The notes under the pieces: model-generated
Databases searched by the model: none
What the model saw: the letters and a program-made list of their open reading frames with translations, nothing else
Told to the model about the DNA's origin: nothing
Program-made: the position numbers and the translations under genes
Source: Nemopilema nomurai
Taxonomy: Eukaryota; Cnidaria; Scyphozoa; Rhizostomeae; Rhizostomatidae
Length of the DNA stretch: 64,000 nucleotides
Reading direction: 5' to 3'
NCBI GenBank assembly: GCA_003864495.1
Contig: ML133427.1
Span: 1,060,483-1,124,482, forward strand
Part shown: positions 26,601-38,237 of the stretch, piece by piece
How the letters are laid out: every line of letters begins with the position of its first letter
Position numbering within the stretch: position 1 is the stretch's first letter

Positions 26601-29600
26601 ATTGGCAGTTACAAATCCAACCGATGTTACTTCTGTGGGAACACCAGTGTCCAACTCATTGACAACTACTTTGACTGCCATGAACTATTCGTCGACACTC
26701 ACGTTGGATGCGATGTCTACGTCATTCGTTGAAGGTTCAATGTCTTTACCAAAAGTTTTCACTTCAACATCTGAAATGGCAGTTACAATCTCAATGGATG
26801 GTACTTCTGTAGGAACACCAGTGTCCATCTCATTGGCATCTACTTCCACTCCCTTGTACTATTCGTCGACACCTACGTTGGATACGATGTCTACGTCATT
26901 CCTAGGAGGTCCAAGGTCTATACCACACGCTTTAGCTTCAACATCTGAATTGGCAGTAACAAGCCCAACCGATGTTTCCTCTCTACTGACTCCAGCCTTA
27001 GCTTCTCTTTCAGCAATAGATGTTTCCTTGAAGATGACTCCATCGTTCGTTTCTTATTCTTCTGTTGCTAGACTCTCCTTTCCATTGTCATCACGACAGA
27101 TGCCTACTGTTATCCAACCCGTATCGTTATCAAAATCTGGATTCTCACCGACTGTTTCAGAAGATGCTTCTGTCTTAGCTACTTCATTACCGACATTGAA
27201 GCCATTCATCATCTATAAGGATGCAAAAATACGAATTGTCATTCGGGTGGAAATGCTAGAGAATGTCACAACATCCACATTCAGGGCGAAAGTGAAGCTG
27301 GGATTGCTCAATCTTTATCTTACTGGAATAGCAAAGACGAGAAGGCGAAGAGGTATCACCATTGACAAACTGAGGTATCTGCATAGAGTCATTAGACAGA
27401 CTGGAACAATTTTTGTCGAGGTGGGTAGAGATACACTTTTTGGAACTCTTCTTTTTATTGCTACTTATTATAATTATTGGTATTGTTTTTTCTTTTTATG
27501 ACTGTTTCAATTTTTTCTAGCCCAACTTTATTCCTTCATGTTGCTCAACAGTTTAAATTTTCTGAATATTTCACTTTGCAAAGCTCACACACACACACAT
27601 AAACATTTAAATTGGTTGGTGTTGCTCCAAATCCAACATGATGATGAGAATAAAAGAATATTATTAGTTAATAAGTAATAATGGAAATATAAAGGTGAGA
27701 ACGTGTTCAATGTAGAATGTTAAAGGGAATGTTCAATGAAATTTCCCTTTAACATTGCGACAAAGGCAGTGGAATTTCGCTCTTCTAGTTGCAGATAAAA
27801 GGCAATTTTGCAGCCATTTCTGGCTATTCGATTGTTTTCTTGCCAACTTTTCGCATGCATTCACCCTACCGAAAACAGCTCAAGTCATTGCCATTGCCCT
27901 ACAATAGTTCAATGCTGAATCGTCTGCTCGATAGAAAAGCCTTCAGTACAATGGTATCAAGCTGTTTACATCTTGTATCAATGGCGTTCGGGTCGGCTCA
28001 ATGCTTAGTTCTTTTCATGTTGACTTGGGCATAAAGAACTAATTTCTCATTCAAAGGCTTATTCATTGGTTTTGATCTGGCATACTGATCGTTGCTGGAT
28101 AACGAATTGTGTACATGTAACTATAGAAACGGTCTTCGCAATTAAAAAGGAGGGATCTGCAGGTGTTAGGCCGATCTTCTATAATTTGTGGTTTCCACTA
28201 TGTTTGCGAAACCAAGTAAGATAGATTTTGAGATTCGCAGAAAGACAAGGAGGCTATTTCGGTAAGATTTTTGATCAGTTAAACTGAAATTTGTTACTTC
28301 TGTTTTCCTTTCTAGTGTGACCCACTGTTTGAGAATTACCAATATGCGCGCAATAACGTTTAGATCCGGATAGATCGAAACCGATTTCTTGCTCTCAAAT
28401 CTAGCCTGTCCAACAATATTCCTTTAGCAATATTGTAGATGATTAGCTTTAGGGTTAATTAGATACCATCAAAAAGCGTTCAATGTTTTGCAACTGTTTG
28501 TATCGGTAATGCAATCATTTGTTTTTATGGTTATTATGCGCTTTTAAAAGCTATCGATTACATGTTACATTCAAGTGGTCACGGATGTCATTTCTGCTCA
28601 GTGATCCACAAAGTATGGATGCTTTTGACTTTAACTAGCCTAAGGGTACGATGCCATAAGCGTAACTCTACTCGTCTTGAGGGTAGCATCCAACTGAAGT
28701 CTATACTAAAGTGATCACACTAATAGGATATATATACGTATCATATCAGTCAACGTTAATTATGTTATCATATCATCGCATAACTGAAAGGACACTGGTG
28801 AGAGTACTGCAGTACTTAAGCTTTTATCAGTAGTTTTATACATGAAGCAAGCGTTTTCTTTAAGTGATTTGTGCACTTTTAGATCCACCAGATTTTGTGA
28901 AACGTAAATATGAGAAGTAAACAAACGGGCTTTTGCTTAACCGAAACCTGCACGTGATTGTGTTGATAAGCAGCTATTGGTTGCTGTTCCCGCCAATTAG
29001 CGTCAAACGACATTTGCTTCGTTTTTCTTCTCAAGATTCATGCAGCGGGTGAAAAGGGGACGGAGATAAGAGAGGGGTATAGAAAGTCAGGACTCTTTCC
29101 TCCATTTCCCTCACCCGCTCTATGCTCGCTATTGCACATGATTAAGTGATTTTGTTTGTTTTTTGGTGCTGTTAGACTGGCGTGATCTTTTTGATTGTTT
29201 TTAACTTCGTCATATCAACTAGTAACACGATTAATGACTTTGCTTAGCAACATGAGACGTATGAGAAATGACAAGCCTTAAACTATGCGGAAAGCTGCAT
29301 CGATGTATGTTTTGAAATCTCTGTATCAACCTGCTACCTATTCACACTTAAGAAAAACCACTCAAAATATAATTGCAAGGTTGAACACCTTTCCACGCTG
29401 TTTTCATTTCAAGAAAGCTGTTTTAAACATGTAATTACCTGTTATTTGATTAGAAGGATTGAATTCTAGATTACAAATGTCGAGAGAGAGAAAAAGAATC
29501 CTGGAAATGTGCTGATTGATTTTGCCGTTGTTGAGAATGGAGAGACACTCGTTGCAGCAAAGATTATCGGAAATTTTGACAAAGTGTCAACACTTGAAAT

Positions 29601-32600
29601 GGACTCGATACTGAATTATACGGTAGATATAGCTCTTATGTATAAAATCTTATCTGTTTCCTTCAAACTGACTTATTTTCCTTTTATCATGTGGTGTGGA
29701 CTGCACTTTTGATATCACTTAGAGTACCTATATAATCTACTTTAAGAACTATAGAGTCTACGTTTAGTCAAATGATAGGCTCTGTAAACGCTCTTTTGAC
29801 TTGCTTTCCTTGTTACCTGAAAGTTTACTGTTGTTAGCTTGGTTCTCGACAAGACTTTCGTTATTTTAACATTTCGCCATTTGTATAGTTAATCTCCACC
29901 ACTCCAAACTCTGATTGATTAATTGATTTACTGATCGATTTGAGATCGGTTGGTTGATTGAATGACTGATTAATTGATTGATGGATTGATAGATGGACTG
30001 ATTAATTGATTGATGGATTGATAGATGGACTGATTGATTGATTGATTGATTGCTTTTTAGGTTATTGTTCGACCGACGGTCCCCACTACCACTGGGCCTT
30101 CAACGTACGGAAAGAAAACATGGGATTTGGCAACGATTATCATAGCTTTCGGTGTACCGATCGCTGTGCTATCAACATGTCTTGTCGTTCTACTCTTTCA
30201 GAGGTATAAGCTCAGGCAAAGTCTCAAATTTTACGTAAGTACTTTTGTCCGGCAACACCCTAAAGTGTTTGCTGGGCGATTCCTTCTTATTTCCTGTCTG
30301 CATCATCTCAGCAAACAACATCTCTTTCGTTAAAAAAACCTCTGACACACATTTGAACATTCACAACAAATCGATTTAAACTCTTCATTCAAAATGTCTC
30401 AACAATGTCACTGATTTATAGGCTGATCCAGCACAACTTGATGAAGATGCAGTTGCTACAAAAAAGTACGCTGAGGAAGAAGCAGGTCCTGCGAAGATAG
30501 ATATCTTAGAGTCGAGATCAGAAAGGTAAGCTTGAACAACTTTATTCATTAAGCGTTTCTTAAATTATGTAAGTACCTTAGATTTGCTTAGCGATGTACC
30601 ATTCAGTAAACTGCATGAAAGCCTAAAAGCCAGGCTGAGACGGCCATTGTTGTCTTTAGTGTGTTAGGTGAGCGAAATTCCAACAATAAGTCACTCGTTA
30701 AGGGTTGTGCTAGAGCAGGAAGATGGAATTCCAACGGTGCTGTGCCTATTAGGTGGAGTAGCAGGACAGAAACTTTCAGTTATCGCATATGCTGAGGAGC
30801 ATCACATGATTCACGCCAACATCATTCACTGACGCCATATGGAATGTACGGTGATTTTGGCGCCAAACATGACGTCATGTGAGCTCTCTAGCGCTAAACT
30901 ATGTTCAAATTTGATTAATTAGTGATAATAAAGATATGTGGCATTATAATTAATAAATGAAGTTTAAGGCTGTAACCATTATCAACTCAGACTTTTGTTT
31001 ATAAACAGTACTGACTCATGAATCCCTAGAAACAAACACGTGCCCTTTTCGTCCAATAACAATTGATTGTTATATCTTCGCTAGTTGTCTCAATGGTTTG
31101 GTTCTTTGTCTATTCATCACAATGGCGAACTTTCTCGCAATACATTCGTTTTGGAAAGCAGCCACATTTTTGAAACCGCAAATCAACATTTCCAAAAACT
31201 TCGCTAAAACGATTTTGCTTTTCATTTTTAGTATCTAAAATTTGAGTCGTGGTTTGATATTGTATTTCAACGCATAAAAACCTTCAACACATTTATTCTA
31301 AATGCAACGTCCATGTGTTTGAAAACAAGCAATTTTTGTGAAACAATTGATGAAACATCCGAACACAATGCATAAAGAGCTAAGAAGCTATCAGAATGTG
31401 GATCGTGTAGAGGTCATAATAGAAAAACAATATTCATTTTTGCAAAATGCTTGTTTTCACTTTAAGGTTTTTTCAGTCTTGGTTTAAAATCATTTGGTTT
31501 CATTTCAGTTAATTGTCACGTATTTTTTTGAACTTCTAAATGATTTCATGTGTATCATTAGGCGTATGCTATTTCTTATTTTTTTATTTTCAGTCTTGGT
31601 TCAAAATCCTTGGGTTTCATTCCAATTAATTGTCACGTTTTTCTTTGAACTACTAAATGATTTCATGTTTATCATTGGGCGTATGCTGTTTCTTATTTTT
31701 TTATTTTCAGTCTTGGTTCAAAATCCTTGGGTTTCATTCCAATTAATTGTCATGTATTTCTTTAATCTACTAAATGATTTCATGTTTATCATTGGGCGTA
31801 TGCTGTTTCTATTTTCTTACATGTATATAAAGAATAAAATAATGTAGCCTATGGTCTTTGACCTATTGCATTGATATGTCTCATAGTATATACATTTTTA
31901 AAAAGCAAGTTGTCTACTATGCCCTCTGACCTGTGGTCTTCTGTAAACTGTCTCTTGAATTGTACAGTTTCTTTCTGTTGAACTATCTCAGAAACTTACC
32001 ATTGACTTTTTGACAAAGTTTTTTTTGAGAATACCAAGTTTTAACTTTGTGTTCATGGAACGGGAGTTCTGAATAACCAGTAGGTTAACTTAGAAATGTA
32101 TGTATTATGTTTGAAATAAAGCTATCAAATGACGTCACCATTTTTGGAGTTAAATCTTGAAGTAAAGTTAATTATTTCTTTCAGTGGCTCCATATCACAA
32201 CACGATTCTGGCCGAATTGCGAATGGAGGTATAGAAAGGCAAAAGAAGCGAAAAACGAAGAAGGAGAGAAACATAATTTTAGAGAAGGTGAAATATCAGC
32301 TTCACTTTCATTTTACATAATATTTTATGAGCTAGATGTATAAGAATTTATGGAAGCAAGCTGTTTCCCTTATTCAAGCTGCAGAATGTAGGATGCAGTT
32401 GGAATAAATGTAGAGACAGAATGTGTATTCTTTGAAACAAACATTGTTGAAATTGTTCGTAGAGGAAGGCCGGAGTTAACCTAGCTGTCACGCTAGTAAT
32501 AATTTTGCACATTTGCTCCTTCTTAGTTTGTTTATGCCTTGCTTGTGTCGGCAGACAACCTATGGTTAAGTAATGTTTCAAAGTAAACACTTTTATATTT

Positions 32601-35600
32601 ATGTCTGAGCCTACGTTCTTGATTGCATTGTGCGCACAACGTATGCGCCGAGAACACAATGTATGGAACTAGGCTACGTTCTGTATTGCTGCTGATCTGT
32701 TCTATAATGTAGAGATACAGGCTTTTAAGGACGGATAAGTTTGCCTTCTTACCTGATAGCCATGTATGTTTTGGTGTAGCTACGTAGCACGAGTTAATTT
32801 CATGTTTAGTTTATCTTCATTTTATTTTATGTTTATGCTTATCTACTCAGCAATTTGCATCGCGAATTTCGGATGTCTCATCAAAGAGTGGAAAATCAGC
32901 CAGTTCCAAAGTGATTGTTTTGCCGGTTGTGGATCAGCGCAGCTTTAGTGGACTGGGCCTAGATGCGGATGGTGCTCTAAGGGAGACGCCATTGACGCAA
33001 GGCGTACTGGATGAAGGCGCGAAAGCTAACGAAAAGGAGGTTGGCAGGAAAGCCGAAGATGAAGCAATCAATGCTGAAGAGGAGGCTAGAAAACAGCAGA
33101 AGCTGCGAATGGAGAAGGAAGTTCTGGAACTGAAGCACCAGCTGATGGCCTTGAAAAGCGAAAGAATCAAAGAGGAGCAGGCGAAGATGATAAACGAAGC
33201 GGGCGTTCCAAAGGCAAGCACTTAGCTCGATACCCTAGTATCTTTACCCACTTATTTGCAAACTCTTTCACCGTCTTTCAATCAAGGTTCGGTCTGTTTT
33301 GTCTAGCTAGCTAGAAAGTCTGTAGAATGTCACAGATTTAGGAAGCGTATTAATGACGCCACAGGTTTTCATCAATTGGTTGTTGGAAGTTTTTCTTTCT
33401 GCTCAGTACCCAGAAGAACATTTGAGTATTTGATTCCTCTGTTTTCTCGCATCAAACATCTCTTGGTTTATGCATTTTGCAGCACAATAAACTATTTATC
33501 CCATCCTGAAAGCCTCTTGGTTCAAGGGCTTCTTTTTCCACCAATTTTAAAGCCCAGAACCAGAAGATTTCTTTCAATCAGAATTTCTTTCGTAAGACAC
33601 CTGATAAGCTGGCAAAAGTACTAAGAACATTTATTAAGAAAAGAAGAAAATAGCAAGAATCTTCAAACAAAGAATGGCAACGTGGAATCCTTTGCATCAT
33701 GATCTTTTTCGGCCAACATTCTAAATCTTACAGATATCTTTTTGCCAAGCATCTTGATCATCATTGTTTACTTGGAGTGAATTTTGCTTTGCCAGGGCTG
33801 GATAGTTAAGATGCAATCTATTCGGGAATCTTCCAATAAATCAAAAGATGAGTCCGTAGGCGGAAATGAATCAAGCTTGCAAATCCGAGTAAGTTTTATA
33901 TTTCGATTCTAAATGTCACTAACAGTTCAATCGCCGTCTTTGTTATTGAAACAAGAGAAATGATGATGAAGTCTATGAAGTTTGCTTCTCGACGTTCAGT
34001 GATATTTACACTGACATACTGACATTTTGTTTACATAAGTTTCCTCATTATCACATTGATTATAAATCATTTTTTCATGGTTCTGTATCCTGTTATTTGG
34101 TCATAACATATTGATAATGACTCTGTTTTACTTGGGACTAACTTCAATTCAGGCTGACATCGAGAAATGGAGAAACAAGAAAAGAATGAGGAGTAAATCG
34201 AAGTTAGCTAGCATAGAACACAAAACTTTACCCGTATTGGAAGATGCTAAAAAGAAAGCTAGCAACGGAAAATGTCATCAAGACTTTCAAAGAGAGGTAA
34301 GCCCAGGGTATTAGAGCCAATTGTTGTTTCTGCATCCTGAGCCTTTTTAAGAAGCAAATGCTGCGTTGACTTGAATTTTATCTGGCAAGATGCTTCTTTG
34401 TCTTAAATACACCGATGTACTTCTTAAAGTCATAGTTGAATATGCATCTTTCATCCTTGCTCAATCAGAAGTGCTATGTTAAGCGCGTGGAAGTTTGCTC
34501 ACGTTTACTGGCGTTAAATACAATTCATGTTTCTGCAGCTTTTCTTCTTTCCAAGCCGCATGCCCCTTTATACTAGTCTCAATTCACGACAATCATGTTT
34601 AATATCTTTATGTAAACATGCTCCCTTAAAAAATTGCTATCTTTTTGCAGATTGATGCCTTAATAAAAACAGATTCAAGGTAAGAGGCCGCGGAATGTAG
34701 ATCTTGGAATTTTACCTGATTTACTTTTGGTTTACCGGCATTTATTGTTTACCAAATCAGTTTATTCGCATGCAAATTAAACCTAGATATAAAATCACTC
34801 ATCAGACGCCACTATTGATCGGACACCATTGTTGATCGTATTCAAACCGGGAAATCATAAAATGTGGATGATGCACGTACCTACTATTTCACAGGCGTAT
34901 TTAAATTCAAAGATGTGTATTTCTGTTACACATTTCTATTCTGGTTCCACTGACAAGGATCAGTTGAATAGCGAGTTTTTTTTCTTTAGAAATGGTTTCT
35001 TCCGTCTTGAACCGTTACCTTTCTCGGTTTTGATGGAAAGCTTTCTTTTATAGAAAAAGGCCGCAGCGAAGGAGAAAAAAACGTAATCAAGTCGACACAG
35101 GTGCTGTTGTGGAGGAGCAGACAGTACGTATTGGAAGATTGATTGCATTGGCTAGAGCAAGAAAGTTTATGATTCAAAATGGGGCTTGAGGGGCTCCTCC
35201 GAACTAAACTGAAGTTGATTTAGCTTTTTAGTGTGAAGCATCAATATATTCTAACAACACATAAGGTTTTTATCAGCGAAGATCTACTCATTTTTCACTA
35301 AAACTCCATCGATTCATTTACCCGACTTTTTCATGTGGCGATGGAGTTGCTTGGTTGATCATTATGCCAGCATTGTAAATAGTGCTGTTTAGTTTAGCGA
35401 TTTCCTCATTGAATGACGTCACAAGCAACCTCACTTCCATCGCTTTTCAAAATGTAACGACATTTTCGATTGAAAACCCACGTGTTTCTAATTAACTCTC
35501 TTTCGCTGTAGACACCTTCCAACCAGTCACAAAGATCTGGTGCGTATCCAGAACACATGGACAACTGGAAAGAACGAATCCCGCGTGCAAACGCGACATA

Positions 35601-38085
35601 TCCGCGGCGACCAGCCGAAAGATATCGTCAACCACCAGCCTTTGAGCTTCATCGGTGTAAGGAGAAATTCAATTGCACGCAACCTCCAACTTTTCTTAAT
35701 AGCTACCTGGGTCGCTTTTTTGATTTCACTGGAATCTGAAATGCCACAAATTTTAGAATTTCTTTGTCCAAACTCCGATTTCTGGCATCGTCACCATTTA
35801 GCTACGTTTGTCTTCCTTCAAACCTTTGTACAGGATTCTTTTTAATTTTCTAGAAGCTAGCTAATATTTTGTCTCCTTCTTATACATCTGGATGGCTTTC
35901 ATGCATCTAAATACATGATTCGCTTCTTTTTCACTTAATATTTCACTTAATACTTCACTTTACTGACAACATCTGAATAGTTTCAACTTTAATTAAAAAG
36001 GCAGTTGTTTCATCAACTTTAATGACGCCTTACTTAAACTTGGGGTGTGATGGTGTTTGTAACAATTTACCCACAACAAATCTTTTATTTCAGTTCACCC
36101 TCAAGTGGATCATTATGTTCCTGAGTCAATCTCAGAATCACAATTCATATCTGCTTACCATGATGAGTATGATGATTATGATGATTACTACCAGCCACAT
36201 GTCCAGCATTCCTCGCCACGTCTCAATCGCCCAGCCAACAGCTTCCCTGAAGACGGCTACCAGTATGACGAAGCGAACCACCGCCAGCCAATCGCCACTA
36301 GATACGCTCCCGCCACCACGGACACAAGCTACCAACTCAACCTCCCTGGCAGTCGCCGTTCCCCCCAAATTCGTTATATCTACGATACGGCGTCCCGGCG
36401 GCCTCCACCTGAAATTCCTCTCATGGTATCACAAGCACCAAGAAGAGGCCCAAGTATGTGGAATTATCTCTTTGTCTCTATTTACATCTTCTATAACATG
36501 CATTTTGTACAGAGGTTTCACATTAAGTAGAAGGCTTTCTACCTTTCAAACACATCTTTCAAACCACGTTTTCAACCAAAGAAGCCCAAGATTGAACTGA
36601 GTTTCAGTATAGTCTCTCAAAAACCAACATGATACATAATAAAGGGCATTTACCGAAGTCTGGTCTAGGCTTTTTTCGACATGAGAAAAATCAAAGACAC
36701 AGATCACTCTGATGGCATTATGTCCTCTCTGAGCCTTTCCAATCTTTCAAATGTTGCATACTGACATCGGTTCTAAGTACCTTAAAGCAGCTTAGAAGAA
36801 CTGTGAACAATGTAGCACTTCAATTTGAAACAGGTGCACGTGGAGAATGAGTTAAACGCTGTAACAAGTTATTGCCTCACTCCTTAACATGCAACACATA
36901 TAAAACACGGAGCCAATTTTGTAGAAATAGGGAACTAAATGGGCAGCAATTCCCCACCGACCAACTAAGTGACCATCTACGCCTACCCAAGGGAGGGAAT
37001 CGGAGTATATTCAATTTTTTGACTAACTTTCTACTTATCTCCATCACACTAATGAGTATAGAGAATGGTACCAATGAATTTCTTTGGCAGACAACAAATT
37101 AATCAATTTGTACTAAGCCTTATCTATACAGTGTACCAGATTATAATTATTTTTGTTCTAGTTTATGTCGATCTTAAAAACCAGTGAAATGTTCAAATCT
37201 TCTTTATACGACCACCCATATGGTATAGGCCCCTACCCCTCAACCAGGGTGCTTTTTCCTAACCCGGCCTTCACGCATTCTCCTTTGACCGCATACCACG
37301 TGTTACTGTCTTGTACTGTCGTAGCTTTAACTGCAATCTTTCCATATTAGGAAGACAAGCGAATGCCGTTCATCCAATCCGCATTAACGATTTGCCACGT
37401 GGTGGACTTCCATATGATACTGAACGCCCAACTCACACGAATCCTCCTGGGGCATATGCTTGGTACGAAAATGGATCATATTCTGGTAACGGGGGTGCGA
37501 CTATGTTCCCTGCTGCTCAGGTTGTTGTACAAAGCAACATTCCTCCTTCGGAAGTACCCCCTGCTGACTCAGGCCATATGCCCCAAGACCAGAAGGCCGA
37601 GTTATCACCGAGGTTATTCACCGTGCGAAATTCGAATCAGCTGTTTAGGGACAACGTGCAAGATAGAACTGGCGAAGGTAACGTAAATCTTTTCTCTAAA
37701 AACTGGTTTGGGTCTACGGCTTGGACAAGTAGTAACTCAGCGCAGAAACATGAAAACCCTCGTATGAAGATTTTGGTCTAGTTTATGTTTACACGGTTAA
37801 TAATCTTGGCAGCGTTCGAAACTGGAATTGTAAACAAATTTGTGCTACTCGAAGCAGCATAGTTCATGAAAGCTTGCGTTAACTTTTGAAGAGCCTTATG
37901 ATCTGGTTTGATAAAATCGACGCCAATTGCATCTTACTGTTTCACTTCTTGCATCTAACCGTTTTTTGACATTTGCTTTGGGCTTTGTAGAAAAACGGCT
38001 TCGGACTAGTCATCAAGTAAAATCAAAGGATGAAGGGTTTAAAACAGGTTCTATCACTAATCATATCTCCACTTCTTCTTTATAA
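14687..38085 (+). CDS. Giant transmembrane mucin-like protein with 58-residue tandem repeats, SEA-like segment and long cytoplasmic tail
   Basis: Exons: 14687..27420 (frame broken by indels in the array), 29470..29622, 30061..30234, 30422..30525, 32185..32287, 32851..33213, 33796..33888, 34153..34296, 34651..34679, 35054..35123, 35512..35656, 36094..36453, 37351..37677, 37991..38085. All phases after exon 1 agree. With repeat indels corrected to unit length, exon 1 is 4,248 codons and the protein about 4,970 residues. Order: signal peptide (MSAAVLLLMFTFSTLLDQSA), Thr/Ser-rich leader, repeat array, unique Ser-rich region, RRRR site, SEA-like segment ending near NPGNVLIDFAVV, PTVPTTTGPST stalk, one hydrophobic helix (about 20 residues in exon 3), then a ~610-620-residue tail. 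The tail has basic clusters (KKRKTKKERN, RPQRRRKKR), a heptad-like Glu/Lys region, and Tyr/Asp- and Pro-rich stretches. The 33213 donor would be GC-AG; otherwise translation stops at 33225. A last exon at 38280..38323 is an alternative end. The tail's assignment to the same gene rests on phase continuity. Confidence 0.8.
14891..26990 (+). repeat. Coding tandem array, 174-bp unit, 67 full periods plus degenerate edges
   Basis: The anchor catgaactat occurs first at 15031 and last at 26679. The 11,648-bp distance plus 10 net missing bases equals exactly 67 x 174. Each unit encodes 58 residues with 14 Thr, 10 Ser and 4 Pro, plus one Asn-Tyr-Ser glycosylation sequon. Apart from indels, copies are virtually identical; the only internal substitutions I noticed are at 22021-22024 (Ser to Met). 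The first copy (from 14891) starts with Phe-Phe-Glu instead of Phe-Leu-Glu. After 26697 two degenerate copies follow before homology fades near 26990. Twelve small indels fall in four clusters: 15086-15151, 17300-17959, 22686-22810 and 24740-24880. Confidence 0.97.
27716..27756. repeat. Short inverted repeat (hairpin) in mucin intron 1
   Basis: The 13-base arm aatgttaaaggga (27716-27728) is perfectly inverted at 27744-27756, around a 15-base loop. It lies about 300 bp into the first mucin intron. It may be the remnant of a small element or simply chance; no function is implied. Confidence 0.6.
29919..30055 (+). repeat. Imperfect (GATT/GATG) tetranucleotide repeat
   Basis: A run of GATT, GATG and GACT tetramers with a perfect stretch of about five GATT near 30031-30051, lying immediately before the 3' splice site of the exon that encodes the mucin transmembrane helix. 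It includes an internal duplication (the block ending in atagatggactgattaatt occurs twice). Confidence 0.85.
31474..31815 (+). repeat. Intronic minisatellite, 117-bp unit, 3 copies
   Basis: The motif cagtcttgg recurs at 31474, 31591 and 31708, a 117-bp period. Copies 2 and 3 are almost identical, copy 1 is more diverged, and copy 3 decays near 31815. Because 117 is a multiple of 3 and one frame lacks stops, a repetitive Phe/Leu-rich ORF spans it (31494-31847), but it sits within the mucin intron 30526-32184 and is not supported as coding. Confidence 0.9.
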
Positions 38086-38237
38086 CACTGTACTTTCCTA
38101 GGCGTAGGCCATTATAGCAGAAGCTCAGTTTTTTCGTTAAAAAATAGCTTGCTCACTAAATCCATGCACTTACAATCCCCCTACTTCTCGAATAACCCCC
38201 TTGAGAAGATATCCAAGTCGACATGGCTAGTCAACTG

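Noticed and set aside
14891..26697. CRISPR-like or satellite (non-coding) interpretation of the array
   Set aside because: Units are directly adjacent with no unique spacers, have a length divisible by three, and encode one consistent Ser/Thr-rich frame after a signal peptide and before a membrane helix.
28200..28261. Possible alternative first exon (ATG...TTTCG then GTAAGA donor)
   Set aside because: It has a good donor and start, but ends in phase 2 while the next mucin exon at 29470 begins in phase 0. No other partner exon was seen.
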